A DNA stretch of 64,000 bases from Bugula neritina (taxonomy: Eukaryota > Bryozoa > Gymnolaemata > Cheilostomatida > Bugulidae): the NCBI GenBank assembly GCA_964035545.1, contig OZ037769.1:6134429-6198428 (forward strand), written 5' to 3'. A model generated the notes under the pieces. That model saw only the letters and a list, made by a program, of their open reading frames with translations. It was not told the DNA's origin and did no database searches. Made by a program: the position numbers and the translations under genes. Positions 26,201-41,200 of this stretch are shown here, in pieces. Every line of letters starts with the position of its first letter. Position 1 is the first letter of the stretch.

Positions 26201-29200
26201 AACTCAACAAGGTCACTATAGTAACACGTCTTTCAAACATGACAGTGTGAGTGGACGTAGACAAATGAGGAAATACAACTAAATGGTGGAAAGAAAATCT
26301 GTGCTAAAAAGACACAATCAGTCTGTTAAGAGGTGTTAGATTTTACAGACTGTGTTATAGCAGTTCACACTGTGCTACAGCTAGTCCAGTGCACGTTGAC
26401 ACTCTAAAACGTGAGTATTACATGAAACCAAACAAGTTCACCTGCTGTTGAAATGCTGCCAATGCCTTCTCCTCAGCCAAGTCAGCGACTGACTTGGGAC
26501 CCTAATTCAAGAAATTATGAGCATAAATGCCATGTAATTGGTACCTCAAAGGTAAAATAACTCCAACAAACCATCTATTATGTCATGTAAAGTTTGTGTT
26601 GAATATAGAGAAAAGCTCAGTTTTAAAATGAAGAGCATGTAGAAAGAGTAACGGATATTTATGAAAGAAATTATCTGAATTGATTCAATATGATGAGTGC
26701 TACATCAACAATATAAATCCACGCAGAGAATAATAAAATAATATGTGTATACTGAAGTTATAATTTTAACATCAACTTATAAACTTTGTGAAAGCAGGTG
26801 AGATACACTCTATCAGAGAAAGCTATACCAGAATTGGTTTCATCAATAATTTATCCTTCCAATTACGTACAAATCGTTTAACTCGTTCCCGTTTAGCCTA
26901 AACACAGGAAATACAAACAAAGGTCAAGGAGAGCCAGTTAATAATGATACAGGCGATCAGCAAATTGTCAGCTAGAGATACATTTTATCACAACACAACG
27001 ATTGTCAGAGCAAGGAAAGAAAGGGAACCAAACTCCTGCAATGGAAAGGTAATGGAGATAATGGGGGGATAATGGATATACAGACAGACAGACATGTTAG
27101 ATAACCAGACAGGAAGTCACGTCCTGACCGTGTACAATCCTCCGTAGTTTTGCTGACGTCGTTTCCTTTTAGGCCTACTTAGTAGACCAAATCCCACCTC
27201 ATCAAGAGATGTTAGTCTCGGGTGTAACTCAGTTCCCTTTTAATGACAGCATAACGAGTAGAAGCAGACGTCTGGCATCAATGTGACTCATGCTATGATA
27301 TGAAAACACACACTAGGAGTAATAACTTACTCTAGTCTGACCGATTTCTGCCAGCTGCTCATCGGTAAGTCGGGGCGGTCTCCAAGTGTCCTCAACTGCA
27401 CTTGTTTTAGCATCCTCGGGAAACAGCAGACGTACAAGTACAGAATTAGGCAGGAAACCTCTGGGGTCTGACGGGTAAACCAGCCGCTCATTGCCTGCGA
27501 GTCAACAAAATGAAACAAAATATTTCCAACTAGTTACCCTACACCAGCCTCCTAACAAGTTACCCTACACCAGCCTCCTAACTAGTTACCCTACACCAGC
27601 CTCCTAACTAGTTACCCTACACCAGCCTCCTAACTAGTTACCCTACACCAGCCTCCTAACTAGTTACCCTACACCAGCCCCCTAACTAGTTACCCTACAC
27701 CAGCCCTCTAACTAGTTACCCGACACCAGCCCCCCAACTAGTTACCCTACACCAGCCCCCTAACTAGTTACCCTACACCAGCCCCCTAACTAGTTACCCT
27801 ACACCAGCCCCCTAACTAGTTACCCTACACCAGCCCCCTGACTAGTTACCTTACACCAGCCCCCTAACTAGTTACCCTACACCAGCCCCCTAACTAGTTA
27901 CCCTACACCAGCCCCCTGACTAGTTACCTTACACCAGCCCCCTAACTAGTTACCCTACACCAGCCCCCTAACTAGTTACCCTACACCAGCCTCCTAACTA
28001 GTTACCCTACACCAGCCCCCTAACTAGTTACCCTACACCAGCCCTCTAACTAGTTACCCTACACCAGCCCCCTAACTAGTTACCCTACACCAGCCCCCTA
28101 ACTAGTTACCCTACACCAGCCCCCTAACTAGTTACCCTACACCAGCCTCCTAACTAGTTACCCTACACCAGCCCTCTAACTAGTTACCCTACACCAGCCC
28201 CCTAACTAGTTACCCTACACCAGCCCCCTAACTAGTTACCCTACACCAGCCCCCTAACTAGTTACCCTACACCAGCCCCCTAACTAGTTACCCTACACCA
28301 GCCTCCTAACTAGTTACCCTACACCAGCCCCCTAACTAGTTACCCTACACCAGCCTCCTAACTAGTTACCCTACACCAGCCCCTTAACTAGTTACCCGAC
28401 ACCAGCCCTCTAACTAGTTACCCTACACCAGCCCCCCAACTAGACTGATGACGTCATGATGCGCAGCTGACTGGCACAAAGTTTACTCTCTCAGTCTGAT
28501 GGGACATCAGAAATTTAATCACACATAGCATTTAACTGAATTCCATACTCTATTCTCTACTCCATATTCTATTATTATTCATTATATAATATACTCTATT
28601 ATATACTCCCTTCTATACTATATTATACTTCATTATATACTATATTCTATGCTATATACTCTTACTGAACTTGTTACTGACTGACATTGATCATAATTTG
28701 CTACTAGGCAAATCTACTCACTGTTGACTAAAGTAGAATAACTCAAGTTAGACAGCACATGTGACTAGATAAATATATCATCATGTCATTATTTCTCATA
28801 ATATACATTTTAGTATAGAAGTTATTAAAATCATGGTCATAAAATATGACAACTTGAAAACAGTCTTACAACTACCACATCCCTCCAACTCATATATACC
28901 ATATAATGTGATTGCTGTAATAGCGGTACCTGTCTCAAGTAAGTTTTTATCTTCTTCTATGTTATATCCAGTAGATTTGAGTAAATCACAAACTGGCACT
29001 GTGCCAGCTTTTTCTGCCGAAGGAAAGAATCCCTGATCTTCGTACTTCTGATACTCAGTCTCCACATCATCGTTCTTTTTAATGGCTGCCTTTGCCGAGT
29101 CAACAGGAAACTCATCTTCTCTGTACAACTGCAATACACATAAAATGATGACTTTATACAACTGCAGCACACAAAAAAAATAAATACAATTTTTTTAATT

Positions 29201-32200
29201 AAGGTGATTTTCATGACAGAATGAATAATTAGACATGCTAAAGAATCAAATGGTAAGTGCTTTAAAAAAATTATAGTTTTTGTTGCAAATGTATTAAAAT
29301 ATCTAGACTCACAAAAATTCATTAGAACAACGTTTTGATATGCAGTCATAACATTTGAAGGACTGAAACTTTCTAACTTGAGCTATTATCTGAAAATATT
29401 GATATTTTGGTTTATTGCTTACATTAAATTCAAGTCAAACTTATTCCAACCAACGCTTGAATTAATGGACTTGAACTTGACTTATTTAAAAGTTGTAACT
29501 CGACTTAACCAGTTCACGCAACATACATGACAAAAGTTTCTACATTTTCATTAATTTAGTTGATAAATGTACATTTTCATAATATGATAGTCACCAATAT
29601 TGTAAGCCCCTCCCACTTATTGTATCTATATAAACACTATGTTTTATATGATAATTCATTCAACCTAATAAACCAGTATATAATCGATCCCCATCTTTAT
29701 AAATGCCTACAAATTATTACAAATATACAAATGAAATACAACAAATTAAGACATTAAGATATACATTAAAAACAAAACAATGAGTATAAAACATCTTGCA
29801 TATGCTTGATACTTTCATCTTTTACCTCAACCTGGGGTCTGTCATAAAATATAGACAAATATTTGAGGAAAGCCTCGTTCTTCGTATAACGGTTACGAGG
29901 AGGCAGGTTCTTCACTCTGATCTCTCCACTCTTCAACTTGATAACATCTTCTTCCCTGTTTATCAGAGCTTCGTAAGCCTGTAACATGGCATTAGTTAAA
30001 CACTTGCTAACATTTGTTAAACACAACATGGCATTAGTTGATCATTTGATAACAGCAGGGGTAGGTATAGTAAACACAACAAAATACTGAGAGCACATGC
30101 AGTCCCTGCTAGCTGTTACTCAGCCTATACGTACGTCTGTTTTGGCTTTCTCCTCAGACGTCAGTAATTCTCTCTCCTGCTCTGTCAGCTCATCTGAATA
30201 TCTATCAAACCTGTAAGCTGGCCTTGATGTCTACAAAGAAAGATATATTTAATCAGTAAACTATATTTGATGTCTACAAATTAAAATATACTTAGTCAGT
30301 AGATCCCACTAACAATCTGTATGCAGAAAGGTAATGAGTAAATAATTCTCAAATTGCGACTTCATATACGAAAAACACATTAGACATGATTTTATGGTAA
30401 ATGTAAAAAGCACAAAAGCATTTTTATTAACAAAATTTAAAGGATTGCTGAGATAATGCCTTACTAGTGAGAGTATATTTTAAGAAATTGCTTTAAACAC
30501 AACTCTTACTTCAAAACATGCTTTGAGTTTCAATTTTTAAAATTTTAATAGTTTGTCAGAAATTCAAAGTAGTCAGCTGTTGAAACATTTTCTGCAATCA
30601 ACTCTCAATTGTCTTTTTATGCAGTCAAATATGAAGTTCTACTAGAAATGCATTTAGGTATATGATGTCTTTGATCCAATCACATGTAAATATAGCTTTA
30701 TTTTAAATATAGAATGTTTATCTCACGCATACCTGCAGACGTTTGAGATCTTTCTTGCTCAAGGTACTTAAGGCTTTCGGGTCAAACGGTATTCTATTCT
30801 CAGCAGTAATGGGTTTGAACCTCATTGTAATTTGCTTGAATTTGTACACTCTTGGCAACACTAGCAATGATAAAGAAAATGTATTAAATACACATCAAAA
30901 TAAAATATCTAAATCAATAAAAATTAAAAAAGTTAAACTAACGGATTTTTCTGCTCTTTTTCAGGAATACTAGATTCCTAATCAGCGATAAAAAATGATG
31001 TGATTGGCTGACATAACAATATAGTTACCACATACTGATTAATTTTTCCAATAAAAGGAAAAAAATAACTTTGATTTAGAATGTCTAAACTATACTAAAA
31101 GCATAGCTCTAAGTTCTTGATAAAAGAAAACGTAGTGGCTGGTTGCTTTGGCATCATATCATACTTTTTTCAAATTCCCATTTAATATGAAGTATATTGG
31201 TAAGTGGCCAAGTTAAAGGTAAAACTAGTAAACTAGTCATCTGTTGAATATCAGACCTAAAAATGAATATAAATTATCCTGAATACATTTACTAATATCT
31301 TACCACTATTTCATATCATATTATTTCATACAGGAAGTAAACTTACTGTCAACGGAGTCTATTTTATGGAGATTCTTTCCTACTCCGACTATCAGCGTTC
31401 CTTTGGAATCCACAAACTCTAAACTATGGGGAATAGCATTCAGCTTGAGTTGCCTACAAAGTGAAGACAACTTCATTGTACAAAATATCAGCTTAATACT
31501 CTTTATAACAACTATGTTGATTGAGCCACCTGTCTTTCCACAGCAGCGTTAAAGTACTGATTGTTGATTTTTTATGCCATGAATAATTCACATACATGTG
31601 TAATTAGATAAAAATGAAATATTAAAAGATAGCTTAGTTAGTACGAAATATAATTATTAGTAATTTAAACTAGCTTATTGTCAAGTTAATGATCTTAAGT
31701 TGATATTAATTGATATTTAAGCTAGTATTGCATTAGCAATATAGCTATATGTTTATTTATGAATAAAGACAAAATTGTTTTGTGCACAGCACACAAATTT
31801 CTATTATTATACTAATCGGTCCTTTTGAAGTTATCTCACCTCACAAGTTGGTTGGTGTCACTCCACACTCTCACTGTTCCATCCAGACTAGCTGACGCAA
31901 AGAGCTTCATTCGCTGACAGGCCGTGAGAGCGGTGATGGTATCAGTATGGTCAACTTCGGGAGAATGATCTTTTCTAGCTACAATCATAACAATACTATA
32001 CTAGCGAGTAGAGATCAATTGGCTGTAACGAGTAGATTGAGCATCATGTAAAAATTTCTTGCCAAAATTCTGTACTCTATTTTATACTCTATTCTATATT
32101 CTATTTTATACTTTATACTACGCTTTATTATATACTATATTCTATAATATATTCTACACTCTATAGTCTATACTATAATTTATTTTATACTATATTATAC

Positions 32201-35200
32201 GCTCTGTTTTACACTATATTCTATACTCTATTTTATACTAAATGCTATACTATATTATATAATAATTTCTATATATATTCTATAACATATATTCTATTCT
32301 CTATATTATACTTTATTTTACAATACATCTTAAACTATAGTAGGCCTATATAATCCATTTTACACTACATTACACTCTATTCTACACTTTATATTGTACT
32401 ATATTATATAATATATTCTATACTCCATTTTATACTTTATTATATACTCCATTCTACACTTCATTTTATCCCCTATTGTATGCTTTATTGTAGTTATGTC
32501 AGAAGATATATTTCACAATAACTTACCTTTGTTACCAATGTTGTAAACAACAACAGAGTATGTGGCAGAGGCGTGCTCATGGAACGCAACTCCCAATTTT
32601 CCCGTCATGATGCACATGTGGAGGGGGGTCTGGGAGCAGTAGAATGACATCATAGGAGACAGGGATTCGGCGGCGTACGGAAACAGCCGCCAAACTTTAA
32701 TCACATTATCTGTGAGACAATCAAAATATTATTATTTAGTTGTTTTTAAGAAGAATCCGACAGCAGCACTGCACTGCAGCAACTACTTTACATGGTTTGT
32801 AAATCTTTAGAGTACTATTGTGTATCGGAGATTATTAAAAAAACATAAAACTTGCCTTCAATTATAGAATACAGTCATATTAAAGTTAATAGGGGATGCA
32901 AATAAGAATTTAATAAATATAAATTATGAAAAGAGCGATCAATATGCATATATACAAAATACGCACTACATTATATTATCTATACTACTGTAATATATGG
33001 CTACCCGTGTAAGACGACATCTGTCTAGGTGTAAAATATAAAATATTATGATATAAAAAAATTTAATACAAAGAATTACCCCCTCTATAAAATTAATAGA
33101 TATTGAGAACTAAGGAGTTGCCCTCTCTATTAAATTAATATATATTAAGAACTAACAAATTGCCCTCTCTATTAAATCAATATATATTGAGAACTAGATA
33201 AACACGAGATTAATAAGAGTGGATATTATCAATAACCACATTGCATGAAAAAAACATTTCCATACATGTTTATTTAGTAGTTAGTATGAGAAGATTCATG
33301 CAGACGTTTGATAGCAAGGGAGGGAAGGAGAGATAGCAAATTTAGTCAATTATAGAATACCACAACAGAGCTAGTAGACTAAAAAATATTTTAAATAGAT
33401 GATAAAACTGCATGCAAATGGTTTCAATGCATTCAATACACAATTATTTTATTGTAGGATAAAATTAGCTGAAAGGAAATTAAGCAGGAAAGAGTAAATA
33501 ATATTAGAGAGTTATCATACCTCAAGGATTTGAAAATATTAAACTCATAATATGATAGTTTTGACCGAAAAAACAATTTTCAAAATGATCATATAATGTT
33601 ACAGTTTTGGTAAATGCTATCTGTAGAAAAGATCTGTAGAATCATAGAACTTTACCATCTATGAACCCAGGGTTTTAATTTAGCCATGTTGAAAAGAAAA
33701 GAAGCATTTTTACATTAGACTTGGAGGGGTGTGTCCATCAGTGAACAGTCCAAATGTTTAAAAATATAATTTATGCAGAAAATTTTTTTCAAACGTTGTC
33801 AATTGAGAAAAGAAAAGAGCATAAGTTGGAAATCAAGTTAGCTAAAGTCTAAATCTCATTTTGTAGAAAGGAAAGGAAAGCATGAGAAAAAATTTATAGA
33901 AACATACATACCATGACCAGCGGATATTAATAGATTTGGACGCTTATTTTCTGTGATAAATTAAAATGTTATTAATTGATGCAGCAATAGTAGGTGGAGC
34001 TAAACGATAACAAACTGTTATCCTTTGGTTAACAAGCAAACAAGAAAATAATTTACTTTAGGAGGCCATAAAACAGTAGTGACTTGACTGATTTTAAATC
34101 ATATTCTCACTACTAGCTAACAGTGAGTTAGTAGCGTGCTAATTTATATAGAACATGATTCCTTTGTAAACTTAAACTGACAACTCCTAACTCTGCTATA
34201 ACTTGATAAAACCAAAACCACAATGCCCACAGAAAGTAACAGAAACAAGCTCATTAAATCAAAAAGTTTACATGAACTGGCAATTACTTCTTCCTTTGAA
34301 TTTGCAGGAAACACGTGGTTGAAGTAGAATAAAAATAAATAATATGAAACTATGAGCAATAAGCCGTTATTCCTACCTCTGCCAGCCGAGACAACCTGAT
34401 CATCAGGAGAGTTGGCTATCATACTCAGCACTCCTTTGCTACCATGACCCTCTATCTCAAACTCTGTCTCACCAGTCTTCATGTTGAGCACACACAGGTA
34501 GCCATCTTTCCTGCCTGATTCAAACAGCACACTTTATATACACATTTTTTAATACTAAGCAATGAAATTTAGCCATTCTATTCTTTAAAAAGCCAACAAG
34601 TAGTTAAATGGCTTATTAAAATGATTAGCTTAAGCCCTGAGTGACAAATATTCAATGATATTTCTAATAATTGAACAATAATCATAGTGAAAATTTCGAT
34701 CAATTAAATTGGGTGAAAGATATTTCCTAAAATTTAAGGTAAACAATGCACAAGTAACACTATATTAGCCTTAAATCAAAAAGTATCAATATTCACATTT
34801 AAAGTTGTGCTTTGTTTTGTAAACATCTTTTTTAGCATTTTATTTCTATTAATAAGAATTTTCTAGCCACATGTAAAGGCTGAGAGAATAATAATGCAGA
34901 CAACTTAATCATGGTAAATATCGACATATAAAAGTTGCTATAGATGATTCTTACCTCCAAGTAGCAAAGTTCTATCCTGATTTTTGTTGACTGTAGGTTG
35001 GGGAGTGGATCTCCCAGACTCAACCTCCTCGTCATCATCCATCACGACCTCTAAATGTTTGGCAGCAAAGGCTCGGGCTATGTTCTTCCAAGGGTTGGTG
35101 CTCTGGTTACCGATGACGTACTCGTAGATGAGCAGATAGTTGCAGTAAACTGAAACACAAAAGAAACATTAAGCTAGCAAATGCTGATTGCAAACAAATG

Positions 35201-38200
35201 TATGAGGCACTGCAAAGTAACTGAAACAATAGAATGTTAACCTACAATGCAAGTAATTAAGAATATTGCTTATTAAAAAGTAAGTAATACCTTAACATAA
35301 GCATTCTCAATATAAATTACAATCATATTTATAACAAATAATGCGTTCAAAATAAAAGTGTCAAGTTCTAGAGCAAGCTTGATAGCATTAAATTTTCAAG
35401 AAAACAATATATTTAAAAATATTCATTCATGCAGTAGGCCTACTAGAATTTCATATACAGCTTAGCTATCTTCTACAAGTCTTGTATGCAACTTATTATT
35501 TTTCTAAATTTATTACAATACAAATTAAATACATGATCTAAATTTTCACTACTAAAAGCTAAGATATTATTGAATTCAAGTTTTTTCAATTCCAGTTTCT
35601 AGCAAAATAATATAAAAGTAGAAAAATAATATTGTGCAGACAGTTTTCGTCTGCATAAATTACTTATACATTCACAGATTATAATAATAAATGCACACTG
35701 CATGCTAGTAAGTAATTTTAATACATTTTGTTATATTTTTTAAAAATCAAGATATAGAACGATGCTTACGTTTCAACTCTGGAAAGCTCCATCTAGTGAG
35801 TATAGTTGCAGGGTTAGTACTAGTGCTGCACTTTAGTACATTTCCTCCCTCCAATGCCACAAATAACATTTCTACAAAGTAGCAACTGCTGTGAAAAATA
35901 CAGATAATTTAAACTACAATATAATCACCAATACTTTTTAGCAAAATCATCACCAAAACGCGCTTGGTAACACCAGATGATTGCTCATCTAAATACTAAT
36001 CAAGCTCAACTTTGATTGGATAAGAAAGTTCTGGTGTTTTCAACTTGATAAGACTGTAGATATAAAAAAAGTAAACTTATTTTACAATTTAAAGAACACA
36101 ACACGACTAACAGTTGATTGAAGAAATCTGCCAAATACTCTTCCACGAGTAAATATGTAAGTATATGCACAATATTTGCTTTAACAAAGTGCTATGAGGA
36201 TATTCTCATTGTATGCTAGTCACAGAGTCACTAGTGAGTTACTCCATGACATCTTATAGGCCGTCAAAAGAAGCTATGAGAATTAATGCATCCTATTTTA
36301 ATGTCTACTGCTCTTCTCTGATTCCTTAAGCTGAACAATATTATAGACCCGGGTGAGTTCTTAGGGAATAACAGGTGCTGAAAACTTTTTTAAAAACTAC
36401 AAATACCAATTAAGATTTACGCTCTATCTATTTTTTAAATTTTGCATATATTTTAGAAATTGAAACAGTTAAAAATTAATAACATTGATACATAATATCC
36501 CTGCATAATTAACTTAGTTATAAAAAGCAAAGGATATAATTTTTTTTAAATTAACTATAGTTTGCACTTCCCCAGTATACTAAAACTATCTACTGTAACA
36601 AACATTCTATTTGAGTGGGCTATAGGGCACGTTCGGTTTCTTGATAAGGAAAAACTTATAATATACGAATAGCTAACCCCCCCCCTCTTACTGTCACCTC
36701 TAGTACCTTGCACACAAACAACTAACCAGCATATTTGTTTACATACAACTAAATTATTACTTCTAAAGGCAATGACTATAAATTAGACAACCAATTAATC
36801 AAATACGTAACTTGGAAGAAGAAATTATAACTAGAAACATGGTTAGCCACCAGTTCCTTACCGTCAGCTATTGAGTACGCCACATCAACTATAACCTCAG
36901 TTTGTGGATCCAGAAGAAGTGTGGTCATCACTTCGCCATTGAATGGGCACATGATTCTCACAGTAGAGTCTTTACAAATGACAACAGCTCTGGTCGGGAA
37001 ATTTGGGTGAACGGTGCATTTCACTGAACTTACTTGGTATCTGTAATCACAGCATTATCAAATATAGACTAAGAATGTGATTATTTGAATACAGCAGGTA
37101 ATTTTTAATAATATAAACCACTCAGGCGTTTTTTATTTGTTCTTAAATTTGTAAATTTAAAAATGAATATAGGAAACATAACTTTAATAATTCAAGATAG
37201 CCATAACTTTGTGAAAACATTTATAACCAGAATTTGTGGTATATTTACTACTAACTACTACCCGTTTCTTGTATGTAATATAGATTTGCGTTCTTTTTTT
37301 TTAAACTGCTTTTTAAATTCAAAAATAAATTGTTTCAAAAATGTATAATTTTATTTCCATACAATTTAATGAGCCCTTCAAAATATTCTAATCAAAGTAC
37401 TGTTTGCCAGAGTAGATCAGCTATTTGTCATTTACTGATAGCACCTGCAAGATTTCTCCACGTAATCATATTGTTCTGCAAGTTGTGCTTTGTGCACAGG
37501 AAACAAATATAAAGCAGATAGAAGTTATTAGACACTTTATAACCTCTACATGTGCCCAAATAGCATAGCCTGAGCTCACCCGACTATAGTGTGCACACGG
37601 TGAAGGTCATCCACAGTCCACAGATGAAGCACATGATCAGAGTGAGTGCAGAAGTTTGTGTTTCCAAGGCTGGTGAATATTCCAATGGCATTATCATCCA
37701 GTTCTTGCCTAAAGAGAGAAAAAAAGGTAAGAAATTCAACAAATTAAACATGGTGTGCCAGTAGTTGAAGTATCAATAAAAAAATAGAAGTTGTCATTCC
37801 TTCAACAATTTCATCCAGTCAGCACAAAACACACTCTTTGCTGGCACTTTACACAAGACTTAGAGTAACTGTAGGATATTTATGGCAGCTGATCCTGTCA
37901 AAGTACTAAAATAATCATCAGAGAGGGGGGATTTCTCGTACCCACAACAAACAGCTATTTAACTGAGCACTGCAGGCAAATTACTAGAAAACCCAGCTTC
38001 TCTTATATTGTTATAGTTTTCAGATTTAGGGTTGATGTGCCACCAAGAGAGTCTATTTAACACTAGAGAAACTTCACCAGTTAAGTCGAGTAGATATCGT
38101 TATATTTAATACAAGAATACATAATAAAAATCCAATGTACAACAGTAATGATACGCACGTCTATTTAGTTTACAGCACTATCCTCGACTGAGCTAGTAGC

Positions 38201-41200
38201 GCGAAGCGGCTACTATTACTTATCAAACAGCTTAGCTAATTGGCTAATACAGTGTTCCGGGTCAATACGCAACCTTGCGTATTGTGTTGCTGGTAGCTCC
38301 ACGAGCCACCACACTGCCCCCTCCAGCAGAAAGCCCACTTTCTGATAAAATAAGGTTCACATAAAACGTATACTTCGTTGTGGGGGGTCAAGAGAACAGT
38401 ATAAAAGTATATAGAAAAAACAACAACTGGTAAAAAATATACAGGTATATATAACGTGCACTAAGTAATAAGCAAGAGAAGGTCCTATCTACATATAGAG
38501 TACGTGCCACCATTACGGTAGGGAATGCCACAGAGAGGTAGGGGAATGAGTAGTAGGGGGTTGTAGGTAGACTCGAGTTAACTGCGGGCCGCACGCTTCA
38601 TGCGTTTAATAGACTCCTGTAAATATTTGAGTTCACTGGATGCTGCCTGTACCCGTGGGGCCAGCCTGTACACTTCTTGCTCCAAGTCATGCGCCCTAGC
38701 TTCTACCTCACGTAGGTTACGGGCCCAGGGGGACGAACGAGAGGAAGTTGGCTGTCTGTGTCTTTTCCGCTCTGAGGATGGAAGGGGAGGAGGGAGTGTA
38801 TACGCATTTGTGTCTACTCTCTGTAGTACGACACGAGGAAAGGTATGCGGCATGCGTATAGGACTGTGAGGTGGAGAGTTAGTAGACTGTGTAGGTTTAT
38901 CTGCGGCTCCAGAGATGATTGGTCGCGAGGGAGGGAAGCCTTGCTCCAGGCGAGATAGCCGAGCTGAGTCAGTGATGAGTGGTTTGATGGCGTTGAGAAA
39001 GGCAGGATATGATTATTCGTCTACTTCATAGACATGCCCTTGATAGCACTGCATAGTACGTTGGTGCCGCAATAGGTAATCACGATTGTAGCTATATTCT
39101 CCGCAAGGGCAGAAAGTGGTGATGTAGTGCTGCGGCAAGTGTACTTTTAGTCTGCGGTGGGTTGTGAATCGCTGCTGGCAGAGGTTGCATTCACGATTAC
39201 TCTCACCTCCTTGATGGGTCCCGATTTCTCTCTCTGTGGCAGGGGTAATCCAGTTGGAGGTTGCTTCCAACTGGGGTGGCAGTTGCCTGGTTGTAGGAGT
39301 TGTTGGGGCCGGCTCTGGGTCCCACGCCATCTCTAGGGAAGGCATGCCCGTAGAGACGGGCGCGAGTGTGTCTACAAAAGTAGAATTATTGTTAGATCGC
39401 GGTGGATCTTTACAACATAATTCTAGTGACTGTCGACCGTTGCTAGCCTGAGAGTCACAGCTTTTGGAATGCACTCGAGGAACTGATGAATCATGTGTGG
39501 ACTGACCAAGAACAGTGTCTAGCTCCAGGTCTAACAGACCGTCGGCCATTACAGTGTCTTCATCGTCATTCACAGGAAACGTGGTTCCCAGTAATTCTGA
39601 TTCAATCTGCTGAATTAGTTCAGAATTTACTGGCATCGAGCCCGTTTCCATGAATAGGAATACAAGACTTATACTGGCTTACCTGGGAACTCGGTATTAA
39701 TGTCCATACTCAACGTTCTTGGTAAGGTTGGAGCTGGTTGTGAGATACGTCTGCCTTTGGCGATGTCAGCATAAGAAAAGGCTGAGCATCGTTTCTGAGG
39801 CACGAGGTCGGAACTATTTGCTTTACGCGCATTAATTCCTCCCACTATTCCGCCCTCGCAAAAGTTGATATTTGCGTGGGGTTCACAACTCCAACATTTT
39901 ATCGTACGGTTTTCCCCTAGACTTTCATGTGCGCCGCTTCTAATGCAGTCACATATGAAGTCTTTCAAATACAGTGGGGGTTTCCTCGTACGCTGTCCCC
40001 TTTCTAGGGGGGGTGACACGCTTGCCGGTTCGTTAGTAGGGGCCTCTAATGGCGTCTCTACTTCACCGTTAGTGGTCACCTCTTCTTGTTCTCCGGATGG
40101 AGCCCCTCCCTCCGTGGGGGTTTGCACTTCCGGAACCGGCTCGGTTTCTGGAAGTGATGGAATTAGACTTGGCGGTGGCGGACACGCTTCTGTTGACAAC
40201 AGCTGCCGCTCCTCTCTCACCAAGTTTTCCTCCCGCGGTATGACCACTTCGTATTCAGGTCCATGCCGCCGTCGCCCGCGCGTCGTTGTCTGCCTCCTGG
40301 GCTCTAACAACGGGGGGGCTTCTCCCACTCCGTCAGGGCTAGCCCAATACGGTTTCAAGCGAGACTCATTCTGGATAGACACCTGTCCTGAGCGCTCAAT
40401 CTTGTACGTATGATTGGGCATAGCCTCGACGACCACGTAGGGGCCTACGAACTTAGGCTTCAGCTTATCAGCCTGTCCGCGGCGCCTACGGTAATTGACC
40501 ATCCACACCTTATCTCCCCTTTGATAGAGAGGTGGTTCATCGGAATCTTCGTGTCGCACCTTCCACTGCTGTTGACGCAGTATATCGTGTGCGGCCTTCA
40601 TCCGTTCCACTAGTTCACTGGCATACTCGTGAACCGAGTTGTCTTGCTCTGGAACGTGATAGGTGAGATGGTCAGGGACGCGAGTCTCTCTCCCGAGCAT
40701 CAAGAGGTTTGGGGTCTCACCAGTACTGGTGTGTGGGGTGCTACGGTATGCACGCATGACTTGCGGCAACACCGTATCCCATTCCTCTTGACCTCGTCCA
40801 AGGAGGAGACTCCGGAGTGCATCACCTAGCATCCGGTTGTTGCGCTCCACCACCCCGTTACCTTGAGGGTGGTAGGGGGTGGTCCTGCTCTGATTTACTC
40901 CCCAGAGGTGGCAAAGGTCGCTCATCAGTTGAGACTGGAATTGAGCGCCTTGATCAGAGTGTATCTGTTCGGGAAGCCCAAAATAACAGAATACATGTTG
41001 GTCTAGTGCCCTGGCCACTGTTGGGGCTGATGCATCTGGGATGGCCAGAGCATCCGCCCACCTAGTAAAGTGGTCGGTTAGTACTAGGATCCAATTATTG
41101 CCTCTGGGGGTCAGGGGCATGGGTCCGACCAGGTCTACAGCGACTACTTGCCAGGGCCTACCAGCATATAGCCTCCGCCGTCCTGCTTCACCAGGGGGGC

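Noticed and set aside
27327-27518. 63-codon minus-strand frame beginning MFHFVDSQAMSGW
   Set aside because: Out of frame with the real exon 21 of the WD gene, which reads GNERLVYPSDPRGF from 27494 in phase with its neighbours.
27523-28444. CRISPR-like array
   Set aside because: Units are head-to-tail without spacers, in an intron of an animal gene; it is a minisatellite.
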